Below are positions 24,330-33,730 of a stretch of DNA of 64,000 nt, piece by piece (position 1 is the first letter of the stretch; each line of letters opens with the position of its first letter). The translations under genes were made by a program, and so were the position numbers. Source of the stretch: Bradyrhizobium sp. sGM-13 (GTDB taxonomy: Bacteria; Pseudomonadota; Alphaproteobacteria; Rhizobiales; Xanthobacteraceae); NCBI RefSeq assembly GCF_018398875.1, contig NZ_JAGWDK010000020.1, positions 1-64,000 on the forward strand, written 5' to 3'. A model generated the notes under the pieces. It saw nothing but the letters and a program-made list of their open reading frames with translations, made no database searches and had not been told where the DNA came from.

Positions 24330-25517
24330 TCAGCCCGCCGACATTTCGTCGGCCAGCCCGTAGACGCGCGCGGCCTTGGAGAAGCCGGCGACAGGAAACT
24401 CGCCAAGCTCGCTCCAGCCGCCGCGGCAAATTCCGGCAAAGCCTTCGGAGGCGACAACGGTGCGGCCGAGCTGGCTGGCGATCTTTTCCAGCCGCGCCGC
24501 GAGATTGACCGCGGGACCGATGCAAGTGAAGTCGAGCCGGTTGCCGCCGCCGATATTGCCATAGAGAATGCGTCCGACATGCAGGGCGAGGCCGAAACGA
24601 AAACGTTCGACCGCATCTCCAATCGGATAATTCAGCTCGGCCACGCTGGCCCGGGATTCGTGGGCAGCCTCCAGCACGTGCGAGCAGACCTTCTGTTCGT
24701 CGCCGACATATTCATCGATCGGGAACACCGCGAGCAGCCCGTCGCCCATATATTTCAGCACATCGCCGCCGTGCTTCTTGATCGCCGTGACCTGGCAATC
24801 GAAATAGCGGTTCAGAATGTCCACGACGGCCTCGGGAGGCAGCCGGTCCGATAACGCCGTGAAGCCACGCAGATCGGACAGCCAGATCGCGGCATTCATC
24901 GTCTCGGTGTGGCCGCGGCGAATTTGCCCGCCCATGATCCGCTCACCGGCGCTGTTGCCGACATAGGTGTCCAGAAGACTCGCGGCCATGCGGTTCAAAC
25001 TAAGGATCTCGACCACCCGCGCCAGTGGCTTTGCGAGGCTCCGCAGCGCCGCCAACTGTTCCTCCGTAAAGCCGCCCGGCTGTTTGGTGGTCCAGCTCGA
25101 TGCGTTCACGGTGCCGCCGATGAAGGGCAGCGGCAGCGCGACATAATCCGTAACGCCTTCGGCGCGAACGTCGTCGATGATTGGAAAACGGCTGCTCTGG
25201 GGATCATCGATGCGCGCTCGAACTTCAATCCCCTGCTGGAACACGATGATCAGCGGGCTGTTGTGAAAAACCGGTGACTGCAGGATATTGTAATCGACCG
25301 AACCGACCTCGACCTCGGCACCTGGCTTCCAGATAAAGCTGCGCCCATAGATTTCGGGATGCAGGGTACGAACGAAGACGCCGACGCGCCACAGCGGCAA
25401 GCCGGCCGCCACCATTCGCTCGCAGCACTCGGCCATGAACCGGGTCGGACTGGTCGCGGTCCGCCCGCCGTCGATCAGCCAGTCGGTCAGCTTCTGCAGT
25501 TCGGAGATATCCATCAC
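24330..25517 (-). CDS. Class III adenylate/guanylate cyclase with N-terminal sensor region (395 aa)
   Basis: The C-terminal catalytic domain shows WLSDLRGFTALSDRLPPEAV (first metal aspartate), KYMGDGLLAVFP (second metal aspartate), ALHVGRILYGNIGGGNRLDF and GPAVNLAARLE, the full class III set for making cyclic AMP or GMP. The first 200 residues (about LPLWRVGVFVRTLHPEIYGR onward) resemble the adenylate-cyclase-associated sensory region common in Rhizobiales. There is no membrane segment, so the enzyme is cytoplasmic. The signal sensed is unknown. Confidence 0.88.
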   Translation of the reverse strand: MMDISELQKLTDWLIDGGRTATSPTRFMAECCERMVAAGLPLWRVGVFVRTLHPEIYGRSFIWKPGAEVEVGSVDYNILQSPVFHNSPLIIVFQQGIEVRARIDDPQSSRFPIIDDVRAEGVTDYVALPLPFIGGTVNASSWTTKQPGGFTEEQLAALRSLAKPLARVVEILSLNRMAASLLDTYVGNSAGERIMGGQIRRGHTETMNAAIWLSDLRGFTALSDRLPPEAVVDILNRYFDCQVTAIKKHGGDVLKYMGDGLLAVFPIDEYVGDEQKVCSHVLEAAHESRASVAELNYPIGDAVERFRFGLALHVGRILYGNIGGGNRLDFTCIGPAVNLAARLEKIASQLGRTVVASEGFAGICRGGWSELGEFPVAGFSKAARVYGLADEMSAG

Positions 25518-25589
25518 GCCGGTATTTGCCGCGCAAGTTCGGCGCGCGTCAAGGCGACAGGAACGCTTGACGTTGAGAAGCGTCCGGCG

Positions 25590-26675
25590 TCAGCCGACCT
25601 GCCCGCGGTGGCGCAGGAAATGATCCGCCAGCACGCAGGCCATCATCGCCTCTCCGACCGGAACCGCGCGGATACCGACGCAGGGGTCGTGGCGGCCTTT
25701 TGTCATGATGTCGGTGTCGGCGCCGGCACGATCCACCGTCTTGCGCGGCGAGAGTATCGACGAGGTCGGCTTCACCGCAAAGCGCACCACCACCGGCTGG
25801 CCGGTTGAGATGCCGCCGAGCACGCCGCCGGCATTATTCGACAGGAAGCGCGTGCCGTTATTGCCGGTGCGCATCTCATCGGCGTTTTCCTCGCCCGACA
25901 ATTCGGCAGCAGCAAAGCCCGCGCCGATCTCGACGCCTTTCACCGCATTGATGCTCATCATGGCCGCCGCCAGGTCGGCGTCCAGCTTGGCGTAGATCGG
26001 CGCGCCCCATCCTGCTGGCACGCCTTCGGCGACCACTTCGATAACCGCGCCGATCGAGGAGCCGCTCTTGCGGATGCCGTCCAGATACTGCTCGAAGAAA
26101 GCAGCCTTGTCCTTGTCGGGACAAAAGAACGGATTGTGCGCGATCTCGTCCCAGTCCCACTTGTTGCGATCGATCTTGTGCGGGCCCATCTGCACCAGCG
26201 CGCCGCGCACCTTCACCTCGGGCAGAATTTTGCGCGCGATGGCGCCGGCCGCGACGCGGCTTGCGGTCTCGCGCGCCGACGAGCGGCCGCCGCCGCGATA
26301 ATCGCGCAGGCCGTATTTGGCCTCATAGGTGAAGTCGGCATGCCCCGGCCGAAACTTGTCCTTGATCTCGGAATAGTCCTTGGAGCGCTGGTCGGTGTTT
26401 TCGATCAACAGCGCGATCGGCGTTCCCGTCGTCACCTGCATGCCGGTTTCCGGATGGGCCATCACGCCGGACAGGATCTTGACCGCATCCGGCTCCTGGC
26501 GCTGGGTGGTGAAGCGCGACTGGCCCGGACGGCGGCGATCGAGATCGTGCTGGATGTCCTCTGATGTCAGCGGGATCAGCGGCGGACAACCGTCGACCAC
26601 ACAGCCGATCGCGACCCCGTGGCTTTCGCCGAAGGTCGTGACGCGGAAGAGATGGCCGAAGGTGTTGTGGGACAT
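25590..26675 (-). CDS. aroC: Chorismate synthase (361 aa)
   Basis: This FMN-dependent enzyme converts 5-enolpyruvylshikimate 3-phosphate to chorismate. MSHNTFGHLFRVTTFGESHG, RPGHADFTYEAKYG, the signature RGGGRSSARETASRVAAGAI and FSGNNGG-like NAGGVLGGISTGQP are all present. Length is normal. A palindromic repeat separates it from the histidine phosphatase and fabI upstream on the same strand. Confidence 0.97.
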   Translation of the reverse strand: MSHNTFGHLFRVTTFGESHGVAIGCVVDGCPPLIPLTSEDIQHDLDRRRPGQSRFTTQRQEPDAVKILSGVMAHPETGMQVTTGTPIALLIENTDQRSKDYSEIKDKFRPGHADFTYEAKYGLRDYRGGGRSSARETASRVAAGAIARKILPEVKVRGALVQMGPHKIDRNKWDWDEIAHNPFFCPDKDKAAFFEQYLDGIRKSGSSIGAVIEVVAEGVPAGWGAPIYAKLDADLAAAMMSINAVKGVEIGAGFAAAELSGEENADEMRTGNNGTRFLSNNAGGVLGGISTGQPVVVRFAVKPTSSILSPRKTVDRAGADTDIMTKGRHDPCVGIRAVPVGEAMMACVLADHFLRHRGQVG

Positions 26676-26744
26676 GGTGCGCTTGGCTCGTAAGTCAGTA
26701 TTGACGTGTCGTAACGCGCGGGGCCACGGCGGTCAAACTGCGGT

Positions 26745-26844
26745 GTCATTCCGGGGCGCCCGAAGGGCGAACTATGGGGCGCCCCTTGCGCCCCTGAGAA
26801 TCTCGAGATTCCGGGTTCGATGCTTCGCATCGCCCCGGAATGAC
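26745..26844. repeat. Palindromic repeat, family B, copy 1
   Basis: Ends GTCATTCCGGGG and CCCCGGAATGAC are inverted. The centre carries GAATCTCGAGATTC, a perfect 14-base palindrome. Copies 2 and 3 are at 41375-41496 and 43888-43984. Confidence 0.9.
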
Positions 26845-26861
26845 GCCCTTAAACGCCGCAC

Positions 26862-27461
26862 TTAACTATACTTCTTAAGCCCGCCGCCGCGGAACACGTA
26901 GACCGCGCCCTGCTCGATTACGAGGTCGGCGGCGCTGGCCGGCGTCTCGATGCCGAGCGCCACCATCAGCGCCCGCGCGGTGCCGCCATGGGCCACGGCG
27001 ACGGTATCCGCGCGCACGGAATCGTACCAGTCGCGCATCCGGTGCTGCACCTCGGCATAGGTCTCGCCGCCTTCCGGCGCCATCGTCCACTTCGCTGTCA
27101 GCCGCTTGGCGTAGAGCACGGGGTCGGCGGCCTGCATCTCGGCCAGAGTCGAGCCCTCCCAGACGCCGTAGCGGATCTCACGCAGGCGGTCGTCGAGCGC
27201 GTAGACTTCCGGCGGAAGTTCTAGGGCGCCACGCACCAATTCCATCGTCGCCCGTGCGCGGCCGAGCGGGCTGGCGACAAACGGCAGCGCGAACTTGTCG
27301 CGGCCGTCCCGCTTCAGGAGATCCGAGAGGACATTGCCGGCGTGGGCCGCCTGCTTGCGGCCGAGATCGTTCAGCGGAATGTCCTGCGCGCCCTGCAGCC
27401 TGCCTTCCGCGTTCCACGACGTCTCGCCATGGCGGATGTAGTAGATCACGGGCGCAGGCAT
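26862..27461 (-). CDS. Histidine phosphatase family protein (phosphoglycerate mutase-like, 199 aa)
   Basis: IYYIRHGETSWNAEGRLQG carries the phosphohistidine RHGE motif, ASPLGRARATMELV the second basic cluster, and VAVAHGGTARALMVA the second catalytic histidine. This family includes cofactor-dependent phosphoglycerate mutases and many small-molecule phosphatases. The substrate cannot be told from sequence. It begins 12 bases after the fabI stop, so they are likely cotranscribed. Confidence 0.87.
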   Translation of the reverse strand: MPAPVIYYIRHGETSWNAEGRLQGAQDIPLNDLGRKQAAHAGNVLSDLLKRDGRDKFALPFVASPLGRARATMELVRGALELPPEVYALDDRLREIRYGVWEGSTLAEMQAADPVLYAKRLTAKWTMAPEGGETYAEVQHRMRDWYDSVRADTVAVAHGGTARALMVALGIETPASAADLVIEQGAVYVFRGGGLKKYS

Positions 27462-27473
27462 CGGACTTTACGG

Positions 27474-28304
27474 CTATTCCTTGGCTACCGAATTGGAGAG
27501 CGAGATATCAGGCGCGTCGGGGCGCTTCATGCCGACGACGTGATAGCCGGAATCGACGTGATGAACCTCGCCGGTGACGCCGCGCGACAGGTCCGACAAC
27601 AGATACAGCGCGCTGCTGCCTACTTCCTCGATGCTCACGGTGCGGCGCAGCGGCGCGTTGTATTCATTCCACTTCAGAATGTACCGGAAGTCGCCGATGC
27701 CGGAGGCCGCCAGCGTCTTGATCGGCCCCGCCGAGATTGCGTTGACGCGGATGTTCTTTTCACCAAGGTCGGCGGCGAGATAGCGCACGCTGGCTTCCAG
27801 GGCTGCCTTCGCGACCCCCATGACGTTGTAATGCGGCATCCATTTCTCGGCGCCGTAATAGGTCAGCGTCAGGATCGAGCCGCCCTCGGTCATCAGCTTC
27901 TCGGCGCGCTGCGTGATCGCAGTCAGCGAATAGCAGGAGATCAGCATGCTCCTGGAGAAATTATCCTGCGTCGTCTCCAGATAGCGGCCGTCGAGTTGGT
28001 CCTTGTCGGCGAACGCGATGGCGTGGACCACGAAATCGATCTTGCCCCACTTTTCGCGGAGCACATCGAACACCGCATCGATCGTCGCGGTATCGGTGAC
28101 GTCGCAATGGCCCAGCAGGAGGCCGTTCAGTTCCTTGGCCAGCGGTTCGACCCGTTTTTTCAGCGCATCGCCCTGCCACGTGAGCGCGATTTCCGCGCCC
28201 GCGTCGTGGCATGCCTTGGCGATGCCCCAGGCGATCGAGCGGTTGTTGGCAACGCCGAGGATCACCCCGCGCTTGCCCTGCATCAGACCTGATTTTTGCG
28301 ACAT
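27474..28304 (-). CDS. fabI: Enoyl-ACP reductase, NADH-dependent (276 aa)
   Basis: The FabI form of the short-chain dehydrogenase fold is clear: GVILGVANNRSIAWGIA (nucleotide-binding), LTLTYYGAEKWMPHYNVMGVAK with the tyrosine and lysine of the Y-x6-K catalytic pair, and AISAGPIKTLAASGIGDF. It reduces trans-2-enoyl-ACP in the last step of each fatty-acid elongation cycle. ATG 28304 gives the usual N-terminus; an open frame from 28346 would add 14 unlikely residues. Confidence 0.95.
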   Translation of the reverse strand: MSQKSGLMQGKRGVILGVANNRSIAWGIAKACHDAGAEIALTWQGDALKKRVEPLAKELNGLLLGHCDVTDTATIDAVFDVLREKWGKIDFVVHAIAFADKDQLDGRYLETTQDNFSRSMLISCYSLTAITQRAEKLMTEGGSILTLTYYGAEKWMPHYNVMGVAKAALEASVRYLAADLGEKNIRVNAISAGPIKTLAASGIGDFRYILKWNEYNAPLRRTVSIEEVGSSALYLLSDLSRGVTGEVHHVDSGYHVVGMKRPDAPDISLSNSVAKE

Positions 28305-28488
28305 CCGGTTTCCAATCGAGCTTCCCTGTGGGGCTTGGAGGTACACCAGCAGTCCAGCGCGGTCGAGCCTAAATCGGGTCTCGGATTAACGCTGTTCCGG
28401 ATCGGCCTCAATGGCTGGAATAGACGCGGCGATTGGGTGTTATGCTAGGTAAGGCGTTCGCGCCCGCAACTCTTGCAATCTGGTCCCG

Positions 28489-28977
28489 ATGAGCGCGTTT
28501 CGTCAAAGTGTCGAAGCCATGATTCCGGCGCTCCGCCGCTATGCACGCGCACTCGCGCGCGATGCCGACATCGCCGACGACCTGGTGCAGGATACGCTGG
28601 TGCGTGCGTTGCGTTCCGAGCGGCTGTTTCTCGGCGGCGACGTCAGGAGCTGGCTCTACACGATCCTGACCAATTTGAACAAGAACCGGCGGCGGTCGCT
28701 GGCGCGGCGGCCGCAGTTCATGCCGCTGCTCGACAACAACCCGGACGCCAGCGGCACCGAGGCGGAGGGCCGCGATATTGCGCGTGCGCTGGCAACGTTG
28801 GTGGAAGAACAGCGCTCGGTGCTGCTCCTGGTGATGCTGGAAGGGCTGAGCTACCGCGAGGTCGCCGACATCCAGGGCGTGCCGATCGGCACCGTAATGT
28901 CCCGGCTTGCTCGCGCACGCGCGCATGTCAAAGCTTCGCTCGAGGGCGAACGCGCGGCGCTCAGGCGGGTGAAATGA
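28489..28977 (+). CDS. ECF-type RNA polymerase sigma factor (162 aa)
   Basis: Region 2 is DADIADDLVQDTLVRAL (residues 21-37) and region 4 is EGLSYREVADIQGVPIGTVM followed by SRLARARAHVK, with no region 3, as in extracytoplasmic-function sigma factors. An anti-sigma-like gene follows 52 bases downstream. I could not find an autoregulatory promoter of the GGAAC type upstream, so its regulon is unknown. Confidence 0.9.
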   Translation: MSAFRQSVEAMIPALRRYARALARDADIADDLVQDTLVRALRSERLFLGGDVRSWLYTILTNLNKNRRRSLARRPQFMPLLDNNPDASGTEAEGRDIARALATLVEEQRSVLLLVMLEGLSYREVADIQGVPIGTVMSRLARARAHVKASLEGERAALRRVK

Positions 28978-29029
28978 CGAAGGCGCATGAAACGCGTTAC
29001 GCAGCAGATCAGGATAGACAGAGACGACA

Positions 29030-29800
29030 ATGACCGATCGCAACATTCCCGTCACCGAAGACGAGCTGCATGCTTACGTCGACGGCGAGCTGCCGGCAGA
29101 ACGCCGCGGCGACGTCGAAGCGTGGCTCGCCTCGCATCCCGACGATGCGGCGCGGGTGCGGTCGTGGCGCGCGATGGCGGAAGCGCTGCATACCAGGTAC
29201 GATTCGGTTGTCGACGAGGCGGTGCCGAGACGGCTCGACATCGAACGGCTGGTGCGACAGCCGCGCAGATGGGTGTACGGCGCGGTGGCGGCGACGCTGG
29301 CGGCGTTCATCGCCGGCGGCGGCACCGGCTGGTTCGCACGCGGCGCGGCGACGGCACCTTCGGCTTTCCAGAATCTGACGGTGCATGCGATCGAAGCGCA
29401 CCGGCTTTACGTGGTGGAAGTGCGGCATCCCGTCGAGGTGCCGGGCAGCGAACGCCATCATCTGCAGCAATGGCTGACCAAGCGCTGCGGCTGGGTCGTC
29501 CGCGCGCCGGAACTGGCGGGGGCTGGATTGAAACTCGTCGGCGGACGGCTGTTGCCGGGTTCCGGCGGCCCGGCATCCTTCATGATGTATGAGAGCGCCT
29601 CAGGCGAACGCTTCACGATCTACACCGCAAAATCGGACGCCGAGGCGACCCAAATGCGGTACGCGGCGGAAGGCAAGGAGAGCACTCTGTTCTGGGCCGA
29701 CGACGGCATCGTCTATGCGGTGGTGTCCACCGGCGCCGACCGCGGGCGGCTGACCCAGATCGCCCAGGCCGTCTACGACCAGATGGAAAAGAAGGGCTGA
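29030..29800 (+). CDS. Membrane anti-sigma factor (256 aa)
   Basis: The cytoplasmic N-terminus TEDELHAYVDGELPAERRGD, then VEAWLASHPDDAARV, is the anti-sigma helix set, but without the cysteines of zinc-binding members. One membrane helix follows (VYGAVAATLAAFIAGGG, about residues 84-100), and the periplasmic remainder holds a beta-rich domain. It likely holds the preceding ECF sigma factor at the membrane until a signal releases it. The order sigma then anti-sigma, same strand, supports pairing. Confidence 0.85.
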   Translation: MTDRNIPVTEDELHAYVDGELPAERRGDVEAWLASHPDDAARVRSWRAMAEALHTRYDSVVDEAVPRRLDIERLVRQPRRWVYGAVAATLAAFIAGGGTGWFARGAATAPSAFQNLTVHAIEAHRLYVVEVRHPVEVPGSERHHLQQWLTKRCGWVVRAPELAGAGLKLVGGRLLPGSGGPASFMMYESASGERFTIYTAKSDAEATQMRYAAEGKESTLFWADDGIVYAVVSTGADRGRLTQIAQAVYDQMEKKG

Positions 29801-30202
29801 CCAGCAGCGCAGGTGGAACTCAGCGGAACCCGCGGCCGTTGCGACTGGATCACGTGTTCCCGGATTGCGCGTCGCTTCGTCCCAGGCTAGGGCGGCGAAA
29901 AGCGACGAATTGGCAACACTCGCGCCGCTTGTCCAAATTCTGACATCGAAAATCTGGAATCAAAACACCGACGCGTCTCATTAATGCACCGGGTGATCAC
30001 GCGAAAATGAGTAGCGCTCGATCCGCCGATCGGCGCAAGCGGCCTCGATCGGGGTTTGGTACCGCGCTGGTCCCCCTTTCGAGGCCGCCCCTTTTCCGGG
30101 AAACCCTTAGTTTCCAGGAAAGAAGTGCGCTTTTTGGGAAACTCCTGCTCGGAACCCCGCTATCCAATTCCACACAAAATCTGCGCCGCGAACCCGGCCG
30201 AA
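29801..30202. other. Convergent intergenic region, no gene seen
   Basis: About 400 bases lie between the anti-sigma gene (plus) and the DnaJ-type gene (minus). The part 30085-30160 holds short palindromes around TTTCCGGGAAACCC and TTTTTGGGAAACTCC. Overlapping ORFs have no ribosome binding sites or recognisable products. Confidence 0.5.
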
Positions 30203-31171
30203 TCAGCCGAGATCGCTGCGCGGATTGTAAGGGTGGCCATCGCGCCACTTGCGCATCAATGCCTCGAGCTCGCTATCGTTCCCGTCGGGCAAAATAATTC
30301 GGGTGGTGACGAGCAGGTCCCCGGTTTCCCCGGGCTTGGGCAGGCCCTTGCCCTTGAGGCGGAAGGTGCGGCCACTCGAGGTATTTTTCGGGATCGAGAG
30401 CTCGACCGCGCCACCCAGGGTGGGCACGCGGACCTTGCCGCCCAACACCGCCTCATAGAGCGTGATGGGCAGATCCAGGCGCAAATCGCTGCCATCGACC
30501 TTGAAGAAGGGATGCGGGGCGATGCTGACCGTAATCAGGAGATCACCCGGCGGGTGGCCTGGCGCGGTTTCGCCCTGCCCCTTTAGCCGGATCTGCTGAC
30601 CGGCGGCGACGCCTGCGGGGATCTTGACGTTGAGCTCCTTGCCGGTCGGCAAACGGACGCGCTTTTCCCCGCCCTTGACGGACTCTTCCAGCGACACCGT
30701 CATGGTGACGTTCAGATCGAGATCGAGGCCGATTCCACCGGTGTCGAATTCAAAGGTTCGGCCGCCGCCGGCACGTCCGCTCCTGGCTGCGCCGCCGAAC
30801 ATGCTGTTGAGGATGTCCTCGAAGCCCGCGCCGCCCATGCCGCCGGGGCCGCCGCCGCTGCGGAAAGTGTAGGATTCGAAACCGCCTCCACCAGCTCGGC
30901 CGCGCGGGTCGCCGGAAAAACCTCCACCAGGAAAGCCTTGGAAGCGCGGCTTGCCATCGGCATCGATCTCGCCGCGATCGAACTGCTTGCGCTTGTCCTC
31001 GTCGCCGATGATCTCGTTGGCGGCGTTGATCTCGGAAAATCGCGCCGCAGCCTTCGGATCGTTCTTGTTGTTGTCGGGGTGATGCTTCTTGGCGAGCTTG
31101 CGGTAGGCACTCTTGATCGCCGTAGCGCTGGCGCCTCGCGGCACCCCCAAGACCTCATAGGGGTCGCGCAT
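30203..31171 (-). CDS. DnaJ-type cochaperone without zinc finger (CbpA-like, 322 aa)
   Basis: The J domain (residues 1-70) contains KKHHPDNNKND with the HPD tripeptide that stimulates DnaK. A Gly/Phe-rich linker follows (residues 75-130, FRSGGGPGGMGGAGFE), then two beta-sandwich substrate domains (TVSLEESVKGGEKRV, LKGQGETAPGHPPGDLL). The cysteine-rich zinc repeats of DnaJ are absent, as in CbpA. No dnaK is adjacent. Confidence 0.9.
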   Translation of the reverse strand: MRDPYEVLGVPRGASATAIKSAYRKLAKKHHPDNNKNDPKAAARFSEINAANEIIGDEDKRKQFDRGEIDADGKPRFQGFPGGGFSGDPRGRAGGGGFESYTFRSGGGPGGMGGAGFEDILNSMFGGAARSGRAGGGRTFEFDTGGIGLDLDLNVTMTVSLEESVKGGEKRVRLPTGKELNVKIPAGVAAGQQIRLKGQGETAPGHPPGDLLITVSIAPHPFFKVDGSDLRLDLPITLYEAVLGGKVRVPTLGGAVELSIPKNTSSGRTFRLKGKGLPKPGETGDLLVTTRIILPDGNDSELEALMRKWRDGHPYNPRSDLG

Positions 31172-31295
31172 CCGTCACGTCTCCTTCACGGAAATTCGGT
31201 TCTTGAAGCTTAGGGCAATTCGCCCGCTTTGGCTTCATCTGGGGAGCCAGTTGCATTTTTGCAACTACCACGTCGCTTGAAGTCGATTTGAGGCG

Positions 31296-31703
31296 TTATC
31301 CCCTCGTCCACGGCTTAATTGTATGGATTTCCCATCGACCATGGCCTGCCTTGCAGGCGGCGCCCTGCAGCCAGCTTTCCGAGCGGCCGTTGACGTAGCT
31401 CGCCAGGAAATCCCGGCAGGTGCGCCCATCTTCCGCAGAATAGGCCTGGGATAGCGGCGTCACCGAGCCGCGCGCGCCGGTTTCCGGATTTTCCCAGGGC
31501 TGGCTGGAATCCTTGTCGCCCTTGGTCAGCACGTCGGAAGCGGCGGTACGGGCAAAGGCGAGATCGCTCTCAGTCGGCACCGGTGGAGCGGCCGGCTGCT
31601 TGCCCAGTGCACCCGTGACGTCGGCAGCGCCCATCTTGGCGTAGGCATCCGGGCGCGACAGGCTGCAGCCGCCCGAGCCGAGACCGATCAAAATCAACGT
31701 CAT
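31296..31703 (-). CDS. Probable lipoprotein, RT0821/Lpp0805-like surface protein (135 aa)
   Basis: LILIGLGSGGC near the N-terminus is a lipobox (cysteine about residue 13), and the C-terminal domain runs ENPETGARGSVTPLSQAYSA, then GRTCRDFLASYVNG, a pattern I associate with the RT0821/Lpp0805 family of unknown function. ATG 31703 gives a short signal sequence; the longer frame from 31844 would put 47 non-signal residues before it. Two cysteines in the C-terminal domain may form a disulphide. Confidence 0.65.
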   Translation of the reverse strand: MTLILIGLGSGGCSLSRPDAYAKMGAADVTGALGKQPAAPPVPTESDLAFARTAASDVLTKGDKDSSQPWENPETGARGSVTPLSQAYSAEDGRTCRDFLASYVNGRSESWLQGAACKAGHGRWEIHTIKPWTRG

Positions 31704-31825
31704 CGCAGCGCCCCTCGACCCGATCGCCGATAGGCCAACGCGTCCCCATGCCCTATATAGGGCGTGCCCGGATCGGGGCTGCAACGCGTTCTGGGACGCG
31801 AGGGTACGCAACTGGGACTCCTGAC

Positions 31826-32467
31826 ATGACGGACACGACCTCAATCAAACACCCGGCACCGTTAACATCAGGTGATTTTACCGCGGCCGAGGAACCGTTT
31901 GCGCTGTTCGCCGAGTGGTTTGCAGAAGCCGTGAAGTCCGAGCCGAACGATCCGAACGCGATGGCGCTGGCAACCGTCGATGCCGACGGGCTACCCGATG
32001 TCCGGATGGTACTGATGAAGGGGTATGATGCGGATGGTTTCGTGTTCTACAGCCACATCGCCAGCCAGAAGGGCCGCGAACTCGCCGCAAATCCTAAGGC
32101 CGCTTTACTATTTCACTGGAAGTCGCTGCGCCGTCAGGTGCGCATCCGCGGCAGCGTGACGCCGGTAACGGATGAGGAAGCCGATGCCTATTTCGCGACG
32201 CGTCCGAAGCAGGCACAGATCGGCGCCTGGGCCAGCAAGCAGTCGCAACCGCTGGAGAGCCGCTTCGCCTTCGAGCAGGCAATCGCCAAGTTCGCGGCCA
32301 AATACGTCATCGGCGAAGTGCCGCGCCCGCCCGGCTGGAGCGGTTGGCGCATCACGCCCCAGCGCTTCGAATTCTGGCACGACCGACCGTACCGCCTGCA
32401 CGACCGCATCGAATTCCGCCGCGATGCGCCGTCACAAGCCTGGAGCAAGTTGCGGCTCTATCCCTGA
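31826..32467 (+). CDS. pdxH: Pyridoxamine 5'-phosphate oxidase (213 aa)
   Basis: This FMN enzyme makes pyridoxal 5'-phosphate from the pyridoxamine or pyridoxine phosphates. DPNAMALATVDADGLPDVRM and VLMKGYDADGFVFYSH (flavin binding), KAALLFHWKSLRRQVRIRGS and the C-terminal SGWRITPQRFEFWHDRPYRL are family signatures. ATG 31826 yields the usual length. It is divergent from the lipoprotein gene. Confidence 0.95.
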   Translation: MTDTTSIKHPAPLTSGDFTAAEEPFALFAEWFAEAVKSEPNDPNAMALATVDADGLPDVRMVLMKGYDADGFVFYSHIASQKGRELAANPKAALLFHWKSLRRQVRIRGSVTPVTDEEADAYFATRPKQAQIGAWASKQSQPLESRFAFEQAIAKFAAKYVIGEVPRPPGWSGWRITPQRFEFWHDRPYRLHDRIEFRRDAPSQAWSKLRLYP

Positions 32468-32508
32468 CGCTAAACGCACGCGACGACGTTCAAAGTTGAA
32501 AGGCCTGC

Positions 32509-33261
32509 ATGCCCGCTCCATCCAATGCGCCACGGCGCACGCTGCTTCTGACCGGTGCCAGCCGCGGCATCGGCCATGCCACCGCGATCCGGTTTTCCTC
32601 GGCGGGCTGGCGCGTCATCACCTGTTCGCGGCATGCCTTCCCGGAAGTCTGCCCGTGGGGCGCCGGCCCGGAGGATCACATCGAGGTCGACCTCGGCAGC
32701 CATGACGACACCGTGCGCGCGATTTCCGAGATTCGCAGGCGGCTGGAGAACGACGAGCTGCACGCGCTGGTCAACAATGCGGCGATCTCGCCGAAGGCGC
32801 CGGGCGGCGGGCGGCTCGGCACCATGGACACCGATGTCGAAACCTGGAACCACGTCTTTCACGTCAACTTCTTCGCGCCGATCATGATCGCGCGCGGACT
32901 GCTCGAGGAGTTGAAACACGCCAGGGGCGCGGTGGTGAACGTCACCTCGATCGCGGGCTCGCGCGTGCACCCGTTCGCGGGCGCGGCCTATGCGACCTCG
33001 AAGGCGGCGCTCGCCGCGCTGACGCGCGAGATGGCGTTCGATTTCGGCCGCGTCGGCGTCCGCGTCAACGCGATCGCGCCCGGCGAGATCGACACCTCGA
33101 TCCTGTCGCCGGGCACCGAGAAGATCGTCGAGCAGCAGATTCCGATGCACCGCCTCGGCACGCCGGACGAGGTGGCGAAGATCATCTACGTGTTGTGCAC
33201 GGAAACCAGTTCGTATGTGAACGGCGCCGAGATTCACATCAACGGCGGCCAGCACGTTTAG
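32509..33261 (+). CDS. Short-chain dehydrogenase/reductase (250 aa)
   Basis: The Rossmann motif TGASRGIGHATAIRFS (residues 15-30) and catalytic AAYATSKAALAALTRE (Tyr-x3-Lys variant A-Y-A-T-S-K) identify a classical SDR using NAD(P)H. The C-terminal GAEIHINGGQHV is the standard end. It follows pdxH by 41 bases and may be cotranscribed. The substrate is unknown. Confidence 0.88.
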   Translation: MPAPSNAPRRTLLLTGASRGIGHATAIRFSSAGWRVITCSRHAFPEVCPWGAGPEDHIEVDLGSHDDTVRAISEIRRRLENDELHALVNNAAISPKAPGGGRLGTMDTDVETWNHVFHVNFFAPIMIARGLLEELKHARGAVVNVTSIAGSRVHPFAGAAYATSKAALAALTREMAFDFGRVGVRVNAIAPGEIDTSILSPGTEKIVEQQIPMHRLGTPDEVAKIIYVLCTETSSYVNGAEIHINGGQHV

Positions 33262-33277
33262 TGCATAACGTGATCTT

Positions 33278-33358
33278 GTAGGATGGGTAGAGCGCAGCGA
33301 AAGCCATCAACCGGCTCGCGATGAAGCGATGGGTATCGCTTCGCTCCACCCATCCTAC
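33278..33358. repeat. Interspersed repeat, family A (short form)
   Basis: GTAGGATGGGTAGAGCG at 33278-33294 is inverted as CGCTCCACCCATCCTAC at the right end (to 33357). The interior differs from the longer family A copies, containing an AGCGATGGGTATCGCT palindrome. Confidence 0.8.
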
Positions 33359-33379
33359 GCTACGTCGCATGCTTGCCGT

Positions 33380-33601
33380 TCATTCCGCGCAAAACTTCCG
33401 CTGCGCAGTGCGCAGAGCAGTGGTCGCAGCGACGTTGAATGTGCTCGAACACTCGTCCTCATTCTCGCCGTCCGCCAGCACAGCACCGCAGTGCCGGCAA
33501 AACCGCGTCGAGAACGCCTGTGCCTTGCCAACGCTGCGGCCCTGCTGATAGCGGGCCAGATCAATGACGTTGCGTGGCGACATTATGAGTTTCTCAACCA
33601 T
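33380..33601 (-). CDS. Small zinc-ribbon-like protein (73 aa)
   Basis: The core is MSPRNVIDLARYQQ followed by FCRHCGAVLADGENEDEC, with one CxxC pair and a third cysteine that could bind zinc, ending RTAQRKFCAE. Function is unknown. I favour ATG 33601 because GAGG sits five bases upstream; an internal ATG at 33583 has a poorer site. Confidence 0.55.
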   Translation of the reverse strand: MVEKLIMSPRNVIDLARYQQGRSVGKAQAFSTRFCRHCGAVLADGENEDECSSTFNVAATTALRTAQRKFCAE

Positions 33602-33730
33602 GGGATCCTCGCGGCCTGAGAGACACGTTATCGCAGACAAGTTTCGACCATTCGTTCAGTCCACCGCTCAAATTTTAGCGGTGGGATTGAGTCGATCTTT
33701 CGCACATCGGGAACCGCACGGAACTGTGAT